The notes under the pieces: model-generated
Told to the model about the DNA's origin: nothing
What the model saw: the letters and a program-made list of their open reading frames with translations, nothing else
Database searches by the model: none
Assembly (NCBI GenBank): GCA_948146395.1
Contig: OX411559.1
Location: 30,038,708-30,102,707 of the forward strand
DNA: 64,000 nt
Reading direction: 5' to 3'
From: Fragum whitleyi
Lineage: Eukaryota; Mollusca; Bivalvia; Cardiida; Cardiidae
Shown here: positions 12,250 through 23,033 of the stretch, in pieces
Layout: each line of letters begins with the position of its first letter
How positions within the stretch are numbered: position 1 is the stretch's first letter
Made by a program: the position numbers and the translations under genes

Positions 12250-13479
12250 AAGAATCTAAAGATATTTATAATAGGATAAAATGGATTCACGTCAGTGACT
12301 TAAACGAGTAGCGTTGGCGACGTCGAATGTTTTCACTTACAGTTTCGAGGGCTAACGCCATTTTAACTGACGTCGTCGAGTTTTTTCCAATGGTTTCCCG
12401 TAATTTTTTAAAATAGTCCGTCTATGTACATCCGAGGTTGATTGTGAGATTGGCCGAGTGGTGTTCTGATGGCTTTTCTTGGTCTATTATGTCTGCTAAA
12501 GCTTTAAATGTCGCGAAAAACATGGTAGGGGTAAAAGAAGACGCTTCATAATAACTTCATTTCTTTGAAAGATAATATGGCTAAAATATTAATTAAATAT
12601 CAATGTAAGCTGAATATTCCTAATTCATTTAGAAAAAATGGGAGGGGGGGGGGGGAATGCAAAATGTTTAAATGTCAGTAAAAATGTGAAAAGTAAAGGA
12701 ACTACTTCAACCAAATTTTGGTGTCCGGAAATTTGTTAAGAAACGGGTTAAGTAGAGAGTTGTCAAAAAATCAAGTCAAGGACAGAAGATTACTGCAGCT
12801 GCATTAGCGGAAAAATCTGTCAACAATCAAGAAAACAGAGCTATAAATAGCTCGATAGACGCAAATTACAATCAACTTCAGAATAACATAAAACGGTTGA
12901 AATTATGATCTGTTAGATTCTTTTTGTTTCAAACAGCTTGAAATACTGACAAAGCAGTTTTACTGTTTTGATTCAACAAGACTTGAAGTGATTCAATTTA
13001 AAAATATGCTGATATTAAGCTGTTTCTTTATGACGAGAGGTCCCTCTTAACTGTAGTTATATAAGAACATCGTGAAATTGACATGACGAATGATTTTGGA
13101 AGGAATTAGGAATGAAATTGAATGAGCGTGTGTGGAGCGAGTTTTGAGTGAAATTTAAGGGAGGAAATCCAATGTCGCTAACTTTGTTCATCAGGATGAA
13201 CAAAATTAGCGGTATTCATTACCTGCCTTTCATAAGATATGCATACATAGACATAGACATAGACATAGATATTTTATTCAAGTATTTAGGCCCTAGGCCC
13301 ATAATACAACATTCAACACAATACATTCTTTTTTTAACATGAGTGACTTTGAATAGATACATTCTAATAACTTCAATACATATGACTATTGACTTAAAAG
13401 TAGCCAAAATGTACATAGATAAAGGAACCAAATAATACATACAGTAAATTGAGTGTATTAATACTCATGGACTTAATGT

Positions 13480-13704
<225 letters not shown>

Positions 13705-13755
13705 ATTTCAGGCACAGAAATATTAAGCTTCATTTATTGAACATGTAATACGTAA

Positions 13756-14704
13756 TTATTCCAGCTCATTCAACATTTCTCTTCTAAGAAAAAAAGCATC
13801 TACCAGGTATTTAGATATTTTATAGATTGAGACAATATCTGTTAGTTTCAGAATTGTGTAAAAATTGTTTACACTTCTATTTCTTAACCAATTTGGGTAA
13901 AAATGTTTAGTTCTAAGTGTTTCATATGCATGACACTGAAAGAAAAAGTGGAATTCATCTTCTATAACATTAACATTATTTGTTTTACAGAAAGAACAAA
14001 ATCTTAAATTCCTATCAATTCCTATATGTCTTCCCTTTTCAATCATTAGGTCATGTGATGAGCACCTTAAATTTGCTAATGTTTTAATTAGTGTATATGA
14101 TAAACCAGAACTGATATAAGATTCGGGATCCAACAATGTTTTAAAATATTTGTAATGAATTGCTTTAGGAGAATCACAAACATCGCTGTACCATTTTTGT
14201 TTAAAACTATCTATCAATCTTTGTTTGAAAATTTGTAAAAATTGTGTATCATTACCCACGTCATGAAAAACCCACACATGGCCGAAGCCATAGGTAAAAA
14301 GCAAATCTTTAATTTGAGTACACCAGTTTTGTCTCCCTGCCTCATCCAATTGCAGTAGCATATAGTAACATTGTTTGGGGTATCTATTATTACTCATACG
14401 GATTAAGTTTAACCAGTATTTGATACAATTAGGGATATATGTTGTACAAAGTGGTAGTCTTCCACATTCACCAAGTGCTAGGAAATCACAAGTTTTTTGT
14501 GACAGATGACAAATTCTTTTGCAAAATTTCACTTGAATTTTTTCAATTTTTTCTACACACTTAAATCCCCCAAATTTGGGAACTATAACACAAGATTGGT
14601 ACAACAGTTGCATCAAATATTTTGAACATGTCTGTTAATGGGATATCACCAAACTTTTTACGAAGTCGAAAAATATAATTCATGGCTTTATTTGCTTGCT
14701 GAGA
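13756..14704 (-). pseudogene. LINE ORF2 C-terminal part, frameshifted
   Basis: C-terminal end of a LINE reverse-transcriptase polyprotein. The first segment (14704 to about 14575) reads SQQANKAMNYIFRLRKKFGD, then VPILCYSSQIWG, the typical 'P-hydrophobic-Y-G/S-E/Q-WG' block following the RT domain, and hits a stop. The remaining 280 or so codons (14616 to 13756) are open in another frame, picking up at VEKIEKIQVKFCKRICHL, so one indel lies near the G-run at about 14575-14580. A CSFCK ... EDEFHFFFQC motif (CxxC, then HxxxxC) near the C-terminus is the zinc-knuckle-like element common in these ORFs. There is no endonuclease domain and no catalytic FADD-type block because of the 5' truncation. 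A relic, not functional. Confidence 0.75.
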
Positions 14705-14960
14705 CATACAGGTTCTATGAATAGCTTTCTATGTCTTCACGAACCCATTATACTCTTACAAAATTCAATTAAGTCAGTGAAATCGCGGATTTTATCTACC
14801 GATTTTTTTTAATGAATTCGTTAACCTTTCCATATTATAGTTTTCTGAGCGTTTTTGAATGGTTCGATTGAATGTTTGAATGTATGAATAGAGCGATGGG
14901 TGAGAGAACTTAAGAATGACTTTGATTGGGGAAAATGTCATTTTCGCTCTGTATAGGCAG

Positions 14961-16217
14961 CGAAGGTTAGGTGAGTCTACAGTTATTTTAACACTCCTTT
15001 GTGTGGGTGACGTCCTTAAAAAATTGTAGAAAATAGATACGACGAGACGTAATTCGACGACTAAATACCGTCGATCGACCGGGCAACGGTCGTCCATCGA
15101 TCCGGCTCCGGCCTCTTTTATACACATCGCAGATTCATTTTTGTTCATTTTTGAACTATTCGCTTCCGATTGGAACCGATGTCCAATCGGTCACTCAGCG
15201 CCGGCGTATCGCCGACCAGTCAACGTTATTTCGCTTGAGAATCGTAACCACGCTTTGTTAAATCGACCATGCAACTTTTGCTACCTATCTGGTCTGGGAA
15301 CAATACATCGTCCAATCGACGGTTTTATTTGACTGCTATATAATTATTTTGTCCTGGTATCGCCAAAGCCTGTCGATGCTTTTTTTAAACTAATCGGCCA
15401 ATAAAAAAGAGGAATCGCCAACATATCTGTGTTGTCGATTTCTAGTGACTTATACATATGGGGTAGTTAAAAAACATAGTAAATACGGGGGAAAGTGCAA
15501 GGCTGCTTTGGGGTCCCATTTTTTTTCAAAAAGAAAAAAAGAAACATGCTTTAAGTAATTGTAAGTACTTAAGAATACAGCTTGTTTGCGAATATGAACA
15601 CCTTGTCAACTCGATTAGTTCTGTCGTTATAGCACCCGTCTAAAACAATAAACCCAGTTCCCATGTGTCCGAGTTTAAAATAAAATTCTAGAAAACTAGG
15701 CAAATCACATAAGGCTACATTTGTTGCCTTAACGCGACAAAAAATTATGCAGTACTAAATTTGAAGCCATTGCTATCTAATTCAACTGTGGGGTTGGCTT
15801 TTAAGTGTTTTGCCCATTACTTAAAAACTTTTGTATATTTGCCAAACAGGGAATTCTGAACGCATTCAGAGCGTGGTTCATATTGGAAGCGATATTATTT
15901 CGGAAATAATTTCATTTTCGCTCGGCCCTAGGATTTTGCCTTTTGCTACACTCTCCTTCATCGGACTTTATTCATGGACACATCATAGCGAAAATGAAAT
16001 TAAATCCATTATAACACGATCACAAATCTGAAATTAGTTTTTTACCCTCTTCTGGATGTAAAATTGCATTAAAATATTATTTTGGGTGATGAATTAATGA
16101 AAAAGAAATGATATTGACGTAAGGAGAATTTCACAGAAAGCGAAGCGCGTCTTTTAGCACGTGCCGTTATATGACGTAAACAGAATCAACGTTTCGCGAT
16201 ACAGATAACGTTGAGTA
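14961..16217. other. No gene seen
   Basis: A locally more GC- and CpG-rich patch at about 15050-15330 contains 'cgatcgaccgggcaacgg' and open frames on both strands without motifs. The rest is AT-rich. No splice-consistent coding exon was recognised. Confidence 0.4.
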
Positions 16218-17408
16218 AACAAGAGGACCATGATGGTCCTAGATCGCTCACCTGAGTCTCTTTGATCCCTGGGAAACCACATCAATTAAATAGGCATATG
16301 TCAACAAGAAGGTAATTTCTACATAAGAAGAATACCAACCAGCAAAGACCGAAAAGGATATGCCTAGGCACAGCCCTAATATGAACAAAAGGGCATGTAG
16401 TGAATAAACTTGATGAAATTCAATTACATGAAACTATTAAGAAAAGCCCCTTCCTTCTGGTTTCGGAGAACAAGTTTTTAAAAAAATTTCCTTGGTGTCT
16501 ATGTAAGATAGGGGGTAGGGGCCATTTAGAGCCCAAATATGAACCCAGGGGTTTGATATGAACATACTTGCTTAAAGTTCACTAGAGTATGCTACATACC
16601 AATTGTGAAAGCTGTCTGCCATCTGGTTAAAGAGGAGAAGAGTTTTGAAGTTTTTTGTATTTTTTATCCTTCGTGCTCATGTGAGCTAAAAAGGAATGAG
16701 TCCGGGTGATGCCCAAATATGACCCATGGTCTTGACATGGACCAAAAAGACTTGGTAAAAGTCCACTAGATGATGCTACATACCAAATATGAAAGCTGTC
16801 TGCCAACTGGTTTCAGAGAAGATTTTTTTTAATGATTTTTGCTCTTTGATTCTATATTGAAAGGGTTGCACCCGGTTGAAACCAAAATGTGACCCCAGGG
16901 TCTTGATATGAAAAAAACTTGGTAAATCTCCGCTAGATGATGCTACATACCATATATGAAAGCTGTCTGCCTTCTGGTTTCAGAGAAGAAGATTTTCCAA
17001 TATTTTCACTCTTTGATTCTATGTAAAAAGGGTTGTGCCCGAGCGGAGCCCAAATATTACCCCAGGGTCTTGATATGAACAAACTTGGTAGAAGTCTACT
17101 AGATAATGCTACATACCAATATGAAAATAGCCTGCCTTCTGGTTTCAGAGAAGAAGATTTTAGAAGATTTTCTTATTTTTGCTCTTTTCGTTAAGGGTCA
17201 AGGGAGAGTTAAGGGTGGATTTTATTTATTTGAACAACTTTGGTAGGGTTTGACCCGAGGAACGTCCCTGCCAAGTTTCATCAAGATTAACCCATCTGGT
17301 AAAGAGGAGAAGATGTTTAAAGATATTGTGGACGACGGACGACGCACGACGGGTATTGGACGATCACAATAGCTCACATTGAGCACTTCGTGCTCAGGTA
17401 AGCTTAAA
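16218..17408. mobile_element. Family B tandem-repeat element
   Basis: The head hairpin 'aggaccatgatggtcct' is followed by 'agatcgctcacctgag'. Four or so units built on 'gctgtctgcc..ctggtttcagagaag' follow. The end has 'gacgacgcacgacgg', the hairpin 'gagcacttcgtgctc' and 'aggtaagcttaaaa'. It ends about 270 bp from the middle claudin exon. Confidence 0.75.
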
Positions 17409-17584
17409 ATGGGCGGAGCTATCTGTGTACACAGTTTAAACAAATATGAATTTAATTGCCAATAAAGTTCTATGTAATTTCTTCTTATTTCATATATGCG
17501 TTTCAACATCGTGATTATAAATAACACAAAAATAAATATGTCCCAACAAAACAATAACAAAATCAACAATATCCTCTTCTCCTT

Positions 17585-17670
17585 CTCAACAATAACAACA
17601 ATAAAAACAACAACAACAACAACATCACAATCAACATCATTATCAACAGCAACAACAACAATAACAACAA
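17585..17670. repeat. (ACA/ATA)n-rich low-complexity tract
   Basis: A run of 'acaacaacaacaaca'-type trinucleotides with ATA variants. On the gene's sense strand it is a TTG/TTA-rich stretch beginning directly after the donor of the middle claudin exon. Confidence 0.8.
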
Positions 17671-17678
17671 ATTCTTAC

Positions 17679-17822
17679 CTCCGAGGATCAATAGAAGACA
17701 TATAGGATGGTTTGGGTTACATTTCCTGCACGAACAACACAGTGACAAAGTAGCTATAAGGAGAGACAGTAAGCCTAGCGCTAGTCCTGCTGACATCAAG
17801 ATTTGAGTGGCCTTGAACCATG
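17679..17822 (-). CDS. Claudin/PMP22-like protein, middle exon (TM2), intact copy
   Basis: A 144-bp internal exon with a clean acceptor (tctcatttcag, exon starts 17822) and donor (cggag|gtaagaat at 17679/17678). Two bases complete an alanine codon, 47 codons follow (starting WFKATQILMSAGLALGLL), and one base is left over, so it is phase 1 on both sides. It encodes the end of extracellular loop 1, TM2 (ILMSAGLALGLLSLLIATL), a Cys-rich cytoplasmic loop (CCSCRKCNPNHP) and the start of TM3 (ICLLLILG). The order fits claudins, where TM2 directly follows a W/K-containing loop end. The same phase is offered by both first exons (45663 and 25056) and the last exon (5007). The CxC/CxxC pairs at the inner face of TM2 could be palmitoylated; this is inference. 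It is the only one of four tandem copies with a usable donor. Confidence 0.9.
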
Positions 17823-17857
17823 CTGAAATGAGAATTGTATAGACCTATATAGTACAT

Positions 17858-17969
17858 GTATAACAACACAGGGACAGTTGGGCTAAAAGGAGAGACAGTA
17901 AGCCTAGTGCTAGTCCTGCAGACATCAAGATCTGAGTGGCCTTGAACCATGCTGAAATGAGAATTGAAA
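17858..17969 (-). pseudogene. Tandem copy B of the middle claudin exon, truncated
   Basis: It retains the acceptor (tctcatttcag, exon base 17951) and reads WFKATQILMSAGLALGLL, then SLLLAQLSLCCYTCTI and a stop. The second half of the exon and the donor are absent. The preceding intron bases (tgctgaaatgagaattg) are duplicated too. Offset from the intact copy is 129 bp. Confidence 0.8.
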
Positions 17970-18105
17970 AGACCTATAAAGAAAATGTAACATTTATAAC
18001 AGCACAGTGACGGTGGGGCTATAAGGAGAGGCAGCGAGCCCAGACTAGACCCGCTGACATTAAGATCTGATCTGATCTTGAACCATGCTGAAAAGAGTAA
18101 TGAAT
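17970..18105 (-). pseudogene. Tandem copy C of the middle claudin exon, decayed
   Basis: The acceptor is changed but present (actcttttcag, exon base 18087). After WFK the frame is shifted by one extra base in a duplicated 'gatca' stretch, and the end ('cagtgacggtggggctataagg' side) is as truncated as in copy B. Offset from copy B is 136 bp. Confidence 0.7.
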
Positions 18106-18129
18106 ATACTTATATATTACATGAAACTT

Positions 18130-18362
18130 GTATGATACCATGGTGACAGTGGGTCTATCAGGAGGGACAATCAGCCCGGGGCTAGACCAGAGGTGCGTTT
18201 TTTAGGAATAAGAAATTTAAGATTTCTTAAGATTTTTAGTCGGGATATCTCGGGCTGCGGCGTAGAATGTCAACTGAATAGCGCAAGACAATTCGATTAA
18301 AAATCTTAAGACATCTTAAAAATTTTAATCTAAAAAACGCCCCTCTGCTGACATCACGATTA
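18130..18362 (-). pseudogene. Tandem copy D of the middle claudin exon, split
   Basis: The exon-like pieces 18130-18189 ('cagtgggtctatcaggaggg') and about 18347-18362 ('ctgctgacatcacgat') are separated by an inverted-repeat insertion. The copy then runs into a MITE A fragment before its acceptor would appear. This is the most decayed copy, and its position is consistent with an array growing from one side. Confidence 0.6.
18190..18346. mobile_element. MITE of about 157 bp inserted in exon copy D
   Basis: The termini are inverted: left 'aggtgcgttttttag' with 'taagatttcttaagattttta', right 'ctaaaaaacgcccct' preceded by 'aaaaatcttaagacatctta'. The arms are about 45 bp with a few mismatches. No coding capacity. 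Confidence 0.7.
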
Positions 18363-18495
18363 GGATGAACAAAATCAGCGATGTTTAATGACCTCCCTTT
18401 CATTTCACTCAAAACACACACTCATTCAATATCATTCCGTTATCATTCCGAAATCATTCATCTTGTCGATTTTACGATGTTATCAACTGTAGCCT
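18362..18495. mobile_element. MITE family A fragment
   Basis: Starts at the central 'aggatgaacaaaatcagcg' and runs through 'gacctccctttcatttcactc' to 'ttttacgatgttatcaactg', so only the right half is present. It truncates exon copy D. Confidence 0.65.
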
Positions 18496-18954
18496 TAATG
18501 GGAAAGCATTTAATTTCAGAATAACAAAGTAGAAAACTATAAAGACGGTAAACACCTCAAAGTTTTTAGACAACAGATATATGAAAACTTTCTCGATCAT
18601 AGGGTACTGTCTAAATTGTTCTTGAGTGTAAGGTTTAGCTGTAATAAAAGTCTAAGATTGTAAAGCTTCAATTCATCTACGATGACTCAGTTTTTTACTT
18701 TTTTATAATGATAGCCAAAATCTCTAATTTGTGTCTAATGCTCATGCGATCAAATAAGTGTATGTGTTGTTTTTTTTATGCAGCCTGTACACCGGTGCTA
18801 CTTATATTCCTGAAGTTAAGATAATTCGTTATATTTTGTTTACATGCGTACGGATGAGAAATCGACCTAATCAAGGGGAAACGTATTTGGCAAAGTCAGT
18901 TCCCTTTCGAAAGTTGACCGAATTCGAATGTGGGTGGACGATCGTTCTACTTAA

Positions 18955-19375
18955 TAAAACGAGAGGGCCATGATGGTCCTAGATCGCTCAGCTGAGGATC
19001 TTTGACCCCTACGACGTCACATCAATTAAATAGTCAGATGTCATAATGAAGATGATATAAAACCAAGTTTCATGACCAACATTCTGATCAAGTTTCATGA
19101 ATATAAGGCCATATTTGTGGCCTCTAGAGCGTAAAAAGAAAAATATCATGAGGCCCCTTTTCCCTTGACGTAGCATGGATCTTTCCATTTTCAATAGGGT
19201 TCATCCTTGTGACCTGACCAACATTCTTACCAAGTTTCATGAAGATTGGATCATATCTCTGGCCTCTAGAGTGCAAACACTTAAATTGGTGACGACGAAC
19301 GACGCACGACAGACGACGGACATTCAATGATCAGAAAAGCTCACCTTGAGCACGATGTGCTCAGGTGAGCTAAAA
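18955..19375. mobile_element. Short family B element
   Basis: Head 'gagggccatgatggtcct' and 'agatcgctcagctgag', two units with 'aagtttcatgaagattgg' and 'tctggcctctagagtgc', then 'gacgacgaacgacgc', 'cttgagcacgatgtgctc' and 'aggtgagctaaaa'. Confidence 0.7.
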
Positions 19376-19380
19376 AATCA

Positions 19381-19717
19381 GCCCTGCGTTCAGGATGACA
19401 AAACGGTTCAAACTGTTTGTTAATTATACCCCGCATTGAAAGTGCATTTGCGTACAAAGCTGGATATAATATGCAAACAGTTTGAATCGTGTGTCATCCC
19501 GGGCTGCCCCCACCCCCCCATCCCCCCCCCCACCCCCCCAAAAAAATTAATTCAGCCCTGTGCAAGCCTCGTGGCATGATAATGTAATAAACTACCAACC
19601 CTGCGTTCGGGATAACAAAACGGTGCAAATTGTTTGCAAATTGTAACCCACAAATGCAAGTGCAAATCGGGGTATAATTCACAAATAGTCTGCACCGTTT
19701 TGTCATCCTGACCGCAC
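19381..19717. mobile_element. Two MITE family D copies with a C-rich spacer
   Basis: Copies at 19381-19505 ('gccctgcgttcaggat' to 'gtcatcccgggctgc') and 19597-19717 ('accctgcgttcgggat' to 'tgtcatcctgaccgcac'). Between them lies a C-rich run (about 19506-19545) that also makes the Gly-rich frame seen on the minus strand. Confidence 0.65.
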
Positions 19718-19789
19718 TTTGGATATAGCTACTTTCCGCTTGACGGGCTGTATCTATATATGGGGATAATAAAAGCTCGTTCGGTGTTT

Positions 19790-19990
19790 CGCCAGACTGG
19801 CTCCCGTCCCACTGATCTGAAGTATTGTGAAATGAGCAATTCAACTAGAGAAAGACTAATTTCTTATCAGCTTATATTTCTCCGACTGTCAGTTTTTGAG
19901 AATATGGAAGGTAATTGAAAATAACAAAAAATAAGTTGTGTACCTTATTTAACACTAACTGACAGCCTTGGAGCCAGGCTAGTGCTTCGC
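19790..19990. repeat. Interspersed repeat family H
   Basis: Begins with 'actggctcccgtcccactgat' and ends 'aacactaactgacagcctt' plus 'ggagccaggct'. A copy with the same two ends occurs at 50075-50350, and an inverted end fragment at 47045-47090. The outer ends 'tggctcc' and 'ggagcca' are inverted. Confidence 0.55.
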
Positions 19991-20527
19991 AAATATCTGT
20001 AAAGTTTATTGACAGTAAAAAAGGGGGGGGGGGTCTTTTGGAATGCATCTTCTGTTCATTCTATCAGAGGGTATTTCTTTTTACAGAAAATACACAAAAA
20101 TAATAAAGCCTGTGATCATCTGGTGCTACTACCGTCAGTAAACATAGACCTACATAGCGTCCTTGTTATTGTTAGTGCAAAAACGCTTGCTGCACTCTGC
20201 AAGAAGCTTTTTTCTTCAGTTCTTTGTTGTTTACGTCGTTAATAATTTCTGACGTAGTTGCGAGACAGTTTTAAGAGTCTTTACGATGTATAGACACTTA
20301 AAATTGTATCGCAATTACCCCGTTATTATATTTGAGATATATAGTCCACCAACAATAACGCGATCGAAATTAACGAAGCAAAAGAGCCATAATGGTTATA
20401 AAGTAAAACTTGTGTTTAGCGACCAATATGGGCAAAAGAAGTTGCTTTTGGGAATAATTGCTTCTATGATAATCAAGACAGGTCATTTTGATAGCACATA
20501 TAGCTTGTCTCATAATTCTTACTCAAT

Positions 20528-20641
20528 CCTATGATGTTCGATGTTTGTTTGAATGGGTTTTACGCCTTTCAACAATATCGCAGTTTTATCGCGGCGGCCG
20601 GAGCACCAAACAATGGATTCCTGGTAACCTATGATGTTCGA
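20528..20641 (-). mobile_element. 5'-truncated SINE with perfect 14-bp target duplication
   Basis: The 86-bp minus-strand 3' end of the tRNA-derived SINE (tail cccattcaaacaaaca on minus, 'gcggcggccggagcacc' block on plus) is flanked by CCTATGATGTTCGA at 20528-20541 and 20628-20641. The exact duplication shows retroposition by a LINE-type mechanism. Confidence 0.9.
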
Positions 20642-21659
20642 ACCATTCAGAATCGTCTCATTGAAACAATCATATAGGGTTTTAGCAACAAAAGATTCAA
20701 TAATCAACAAAGTTTCGTTTAAAGATGTTCACTTTTCACAGAGTTTGCTTACAGTTACCATTAACAATAATCGCACTTTAAAATAGTCACTTAGAAGAAA
20801 TGTTCACTAGAGAACATTTATTAATCTTTAAATAAGACGGTCATCCTACCTTTCTGCATTCAAAAAACTATTTCTATTTAACTACCCGCTGGATAGATAT
20901 GCGTTGTTGGTTATATAATCGATAGAATCCGACAGAGGTCAACTGTAGATAGTAGGTAGAAAAAGTAAGATAAAAAACACGATTCCAGGAACCACAATAT
21001 CTATTCAGAGCAAAGGTGTTCGTATCAGTCAGTCTGAGCCGTCCGTACAGTATGACAAAGCGTGTTACTTGCCATTTGGCCTCTTTTGTCATACCAAGTA
21101 ACATTTCCAAAGACAAAATCAGCTACGACACGCGAGTCTAGATGGATAGTCGTTGGACATATCATTGTCAGCGCATTATACCACAAAAAAACTTTACAAT
21201 TCCAAAGCATACAAAGCCCGACCTTGCAGATTCCAAAGTGTGCGAAAAAAATAGTTCAAGGCTTACAGCTGAGTATTTGGAATAACATTCCCAGGAAACT
21301 GTAGCGTATTCAGCGATTTGTTAACCTTTCTGCTTGTCTCAAACATTACTCAATGGACTAAATGCAATAATAATAATAAAAAAAAGTTGTAAACAAGATT
21401 CAAAATGATTTCAAGACAGAAGTTAATGGGCGTGGTTTCAAAATTAAAAGTGTAGAATATATAAAAAGTGTAGAACAACTATATCTTCGAAGTTAAATCT
21501 ACTAAGCAATAGACGTAACCTCTGAATGACAGAAGTTATCCATAAGGTGCGCAGTGAAGACTCGAAACAGACTGTGCGATGGATAGGCTGATCTGAGTCT
21601 TTGAATTGTGCACACGATAATTGTTAAAAATGTCATTCAGATGCTCATTTTTTTATTAA
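20642..21659. other. No gene seen
   Basis: Intron 1 of the claudin gene. Several 60-80 codon open frames occur on both strands (20874-21304), none with recognisable motifs. Confidence 0.4.
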
Positions 21660-22970
21660 CTGGAAGAGGCTGTATGAGATACTGTTGTTTTTTTTTTCAA
21701 TTGAATTATAACACTTCATAGAACTTAGGTCAGACGCATGGACGAACACACGACAATACAACGCGATGACAGTATTTTCAAAGGCTTTAAACAAGTGAAG
21801 CTATTAATAAAATGAATTTGTTTGCCAAATTCTACGAAAGACCGGTGGTGACTTCTTTTATTCACAATTCACGCTTCACACTTCAAACATATTTTCTTTG
21901 AAATGCGAACTCTGAAGCGTGAACTGGAGGTGACATTTCTTAAATTCAAACTTTACACTTCACACTTCAAACATAATATCTTTGAAGTGTGAACAGTGAA
22001 CATTGAACCTTGAAGTGTGAAGTGTGAAGTGTGAACATTGAAGTGTAAAGTGTGAACTATGAACTGTGAAGTGTGAAGTATGAAGTGTGAGCTGTGAAGT
22101 ATGAAGTGTGAACTGTGAAGTGTGAACTTTGAAGTATGAAGTGTGAAGTGTGAACTTTGAAGTGTGAGGTATGAAGTTTGAAGTGTGAAGTGTGAAGTAT
22201 GAAGTGTGAAGTATGAAGTGTGAAGTATGAAGTTTGAAGTGTGAAGTATGCAGTTTGAAGTGTGAAGTTTGAAGTGTAAAGTGTGAAGAGTGAACTTTGA
22301 AGTGTGATCCTTGAAGAGTGAAATGTGATGTTGATTTTTTTCAAACTTCCCAGTTTGCAGTTCACATTTCACACTTCACACTTCAAACTTCACATTTCAA
22401 AGTTCACACTTCACACTTCACACTTCAAAGTCCACACTTCAAACTTCACACTTCAAACTTCACATTTCATACTTCATACTTCAAAGTTCACACTTCATAC
22501 TTCTCACTTCACAGTTCATACTTCACACTTCATACTTCACAGCTCACACTTCACACTTCATACTTCACACTTCAAAGCTTACACTTCATACTTCAAACTT
22601 CACACTTCATACTTCACATTTCAAAGTTCACACTTCACATTTTACACTTCATACTTCACACTTCAAACTTCAAACTTCACATTTCATAGTTCACACTTCA
22701 CATTTCAATATCATATGTTTGAAGTTTGAAGCGTGAAGTGTGAATAAAAGAAGTCACCACCGGTCTTTCGTAAAATTCATTCAAGTAATTTCACTTTTTC
22801 GATGCTTTTGTAGGCTGTATGAGATATAGGGTGTTAAATTGAATTATAACACCCTATGAAGCTCGAGCCAGACGCATGGACGGACTCAACGACTTTACAC
22901 GGCCGTATTCCAGAAGCTTTAAACAAATATTATTAAAGAAATTTATTTGTCTGCCAAATTCATTGAAATT
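21660..22970. repeat. Direct repeat pair flanking the foldback element
   Basis: About 165 bp at 21666-21832 ('gaggctgtatgagata', 'ttgaattataacac', 'cagacgcatggacg', 'gctttaaacaa', 'tttgccaaattc') recurs in direct orientation at 22805-22967. The foldback sits at the end of the first copy. Confidence 0.7.
21833..22772. mobile_element. 940-bp foldback element built of short repeats
   Basis: The terminal inverted repeat begins TACGAAAGACCGGTGGTGAC and ends with its complement GTCACCACCGGTCTTTCGTA. The match continues about 55 bp (through 'ttcttttattcac' and 'ttcacgcttca'). AAATTC at 21827-21832 and 22773-22778 is a 6-bp target duplication. Inside, the left half (about 21965-22330) is a degenerate array of 'tgaagtg/tgaactt/tgaagtatg' words. 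The right half (about 22345-22735) is an array of the complementary 'cacttca/aagttca/catactt' words. The whole unit can fold into one giant stem with a short centre at about 22330-22350. His/Thr/Ser-rich frames on both strands are artefacts of the repeat. Confidence 0.9.
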
Positions 22971-23033
22971 AATCGTTTATGCAATGCCTTGTTAGACAAG
23001 CATTGTCTACGTGCTAAACGACAGCTTTACACA

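Noticed and set aside
15050..15332. CpG-rich patch with open frames on both strands as a possible gene or promoter
   Set aside because: No recognisable protein motif, no splice-consistent structure. Could be an eroded repeat; not enough to call.
17496..17705. Asn/Thr-rich plus-strand frame
   Set aside because: Translation of the ACA/ATA-rich tract antisense to the claudin exon.
21953..22729. His/Thr/Ser-rich frames of 100-139 codons on both strands
   Set aside because: They read the short-word arrays of the foldback element. Presence on both strands with the same pattern shows they are by-products of the repeat.
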